A stretch of DNA of 5,196 nt from an uncultured Solirubrobacterales bacterium. Lineage in GTDB: Bacteria > Actinomycetota > Thermoleophilia > Solirubrobacterales > 70-9. Positions 5,172 through 5,196 of this stretch are shown here, piece after piece (the first letter of the stretch is position 1; each line of letters starts with the position of its first letter). Below the pieces are notes generated by a model. The model saw only the letters and a list, made by a program, of their open reading frames with translations, did no database searches and was not told the DNA's origin. The translations under genes were made by a program, and so were the position numbers. The stretch is from contig CALEMO010000374.1 in the NCBI GenBank assembly GCA_937910825.1, positions 1 through 5,196 on the forward strand, given 5' to 3'.

Positions 5172-5196
5172 GGGAACAACGTGCTTAGGAATTACA
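5172..5196 (-). repeat. Right terminal inverted repeat of the IS481 element
   Basis: Read on the - strand this starts TGTAA and ends with the same CACGTTGTTCCC core as the left repeat. Its outer end coincides with the last base of the window. Confidence 0.92.

Larger units (their letters stand above)
4153..5196 (-). mobile_element. IS481-family insertion sequence, 1044 bp, apparently complete
   Basis: The element runs from the left inverted repeat (4153-4177) to the right repeat (5172-5196) and carries one transposase gene on the - strand that spans almost its whole length. Length, single-gene layout, TGT...ACA termini and transposase motifs all fit the IS481 family. The left end adjoins CCTAGC (4147-4152), which fits the NCTAGN target of the founding Bordetella IS481 with its 6-bp duplication. 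The matching copy would start at the base after the window and cannot be seen. The insertion lies downstream of the tRNA terminator and breaks no visible gene. Confidence 0.92.

Noticed and set aside
4153..5196. Integron, transposon cargo or phage region around the tRNA and IS
   Set aside because: The only mobile gene is the IS481 transposase. There is no tyrosine integrase, no tRNA 3' end duplication and no attachment-site repeat in view; the IS lies over 200 bp beyond the tRNA.
1..5196. CRISPR array, toxin-antitoxin pair, retron or other defence module
   Set aside because: There are no regularly spaced repeats, no reverse transcriptase or nuclease motifs, and no small overlapping gene pair of toxin-antitoxin type. 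The two small proteins at 3274-3753 are convergent, and both look like membrane or envelope proteins.

Overview
The window looks like a piece of a GC-rich actinobacterial chromosome, possibly from the Thermoleophilia/Solirubrobacterales. That placement is an inference. It rests on strong G/C preference at third codon positions, several GTG starts, an initiator tRNA with a C1·U72 mismatch and no encoded CCA, and resemblance of the proteins to actinobacterial families. No marker gene proves it.

Left part, + strand (1-2974). The window opens inside a type I sulfatase gene whose catalytic N-terminus lies off the left edge; the C-terminal metal-binding and active-site motifs are visible (2-1069). 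It overlaps by 20 nt an unrecognised gene of about 463 codons with beta-propeller-like features (1050-2441). A four-helix DUF2269-like membrane protein follows after about 30 nt (2474-2974).

Middle part (3012-3753). A broken SRPBCC/polyketide-cyclase-like gene (3012-3274) keeps its N-terminus in one frame and its C-terminus in another, with the centre missing. Its stop overlaps the start of a small three-helix membrane protein (3274-3537), so the pair was once translationally coupled. A 70-residue alanine/asparagine/aspartate-rich putative lipoprotein on the - strand (3541-3753) converges on that gene with only 3 nt between the stops.

RNA segment (3828-3991). A compact, self-contained unit holds a -35/-10 promoter, an initiator tRNA-Met gene (3867-3940), a small GCAA-loop hairpin in the trailer, and an intrinsic terminator. 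The roughly 160 bp from 3992 to 4152 shows no gene.

Right part (4153-5196). This is a 1044-bp IS481-family insertion sequence, bounded by 25-bp imperfect terminal inverted repeats, with one transposase on the - strand carrying an intact DDE triad. The right repeat ends exactly on the last base of the window, as expected if an assembly broke at a repeated element. The left end abuts CCTAGC, which fits the NCTAGN target known for the family founder, and the transposase stop codon is the TAG of that target.

I see no defence system, CRISPR array or biosynthetic cluster. The most interesting points are the target-supplied stop codon of the IS, the eroded but still coupled SRPBCC gene, the variant initiator tRNA, and the uncharacterised propeller-like protein fused by overlap to a sulfatase gene.
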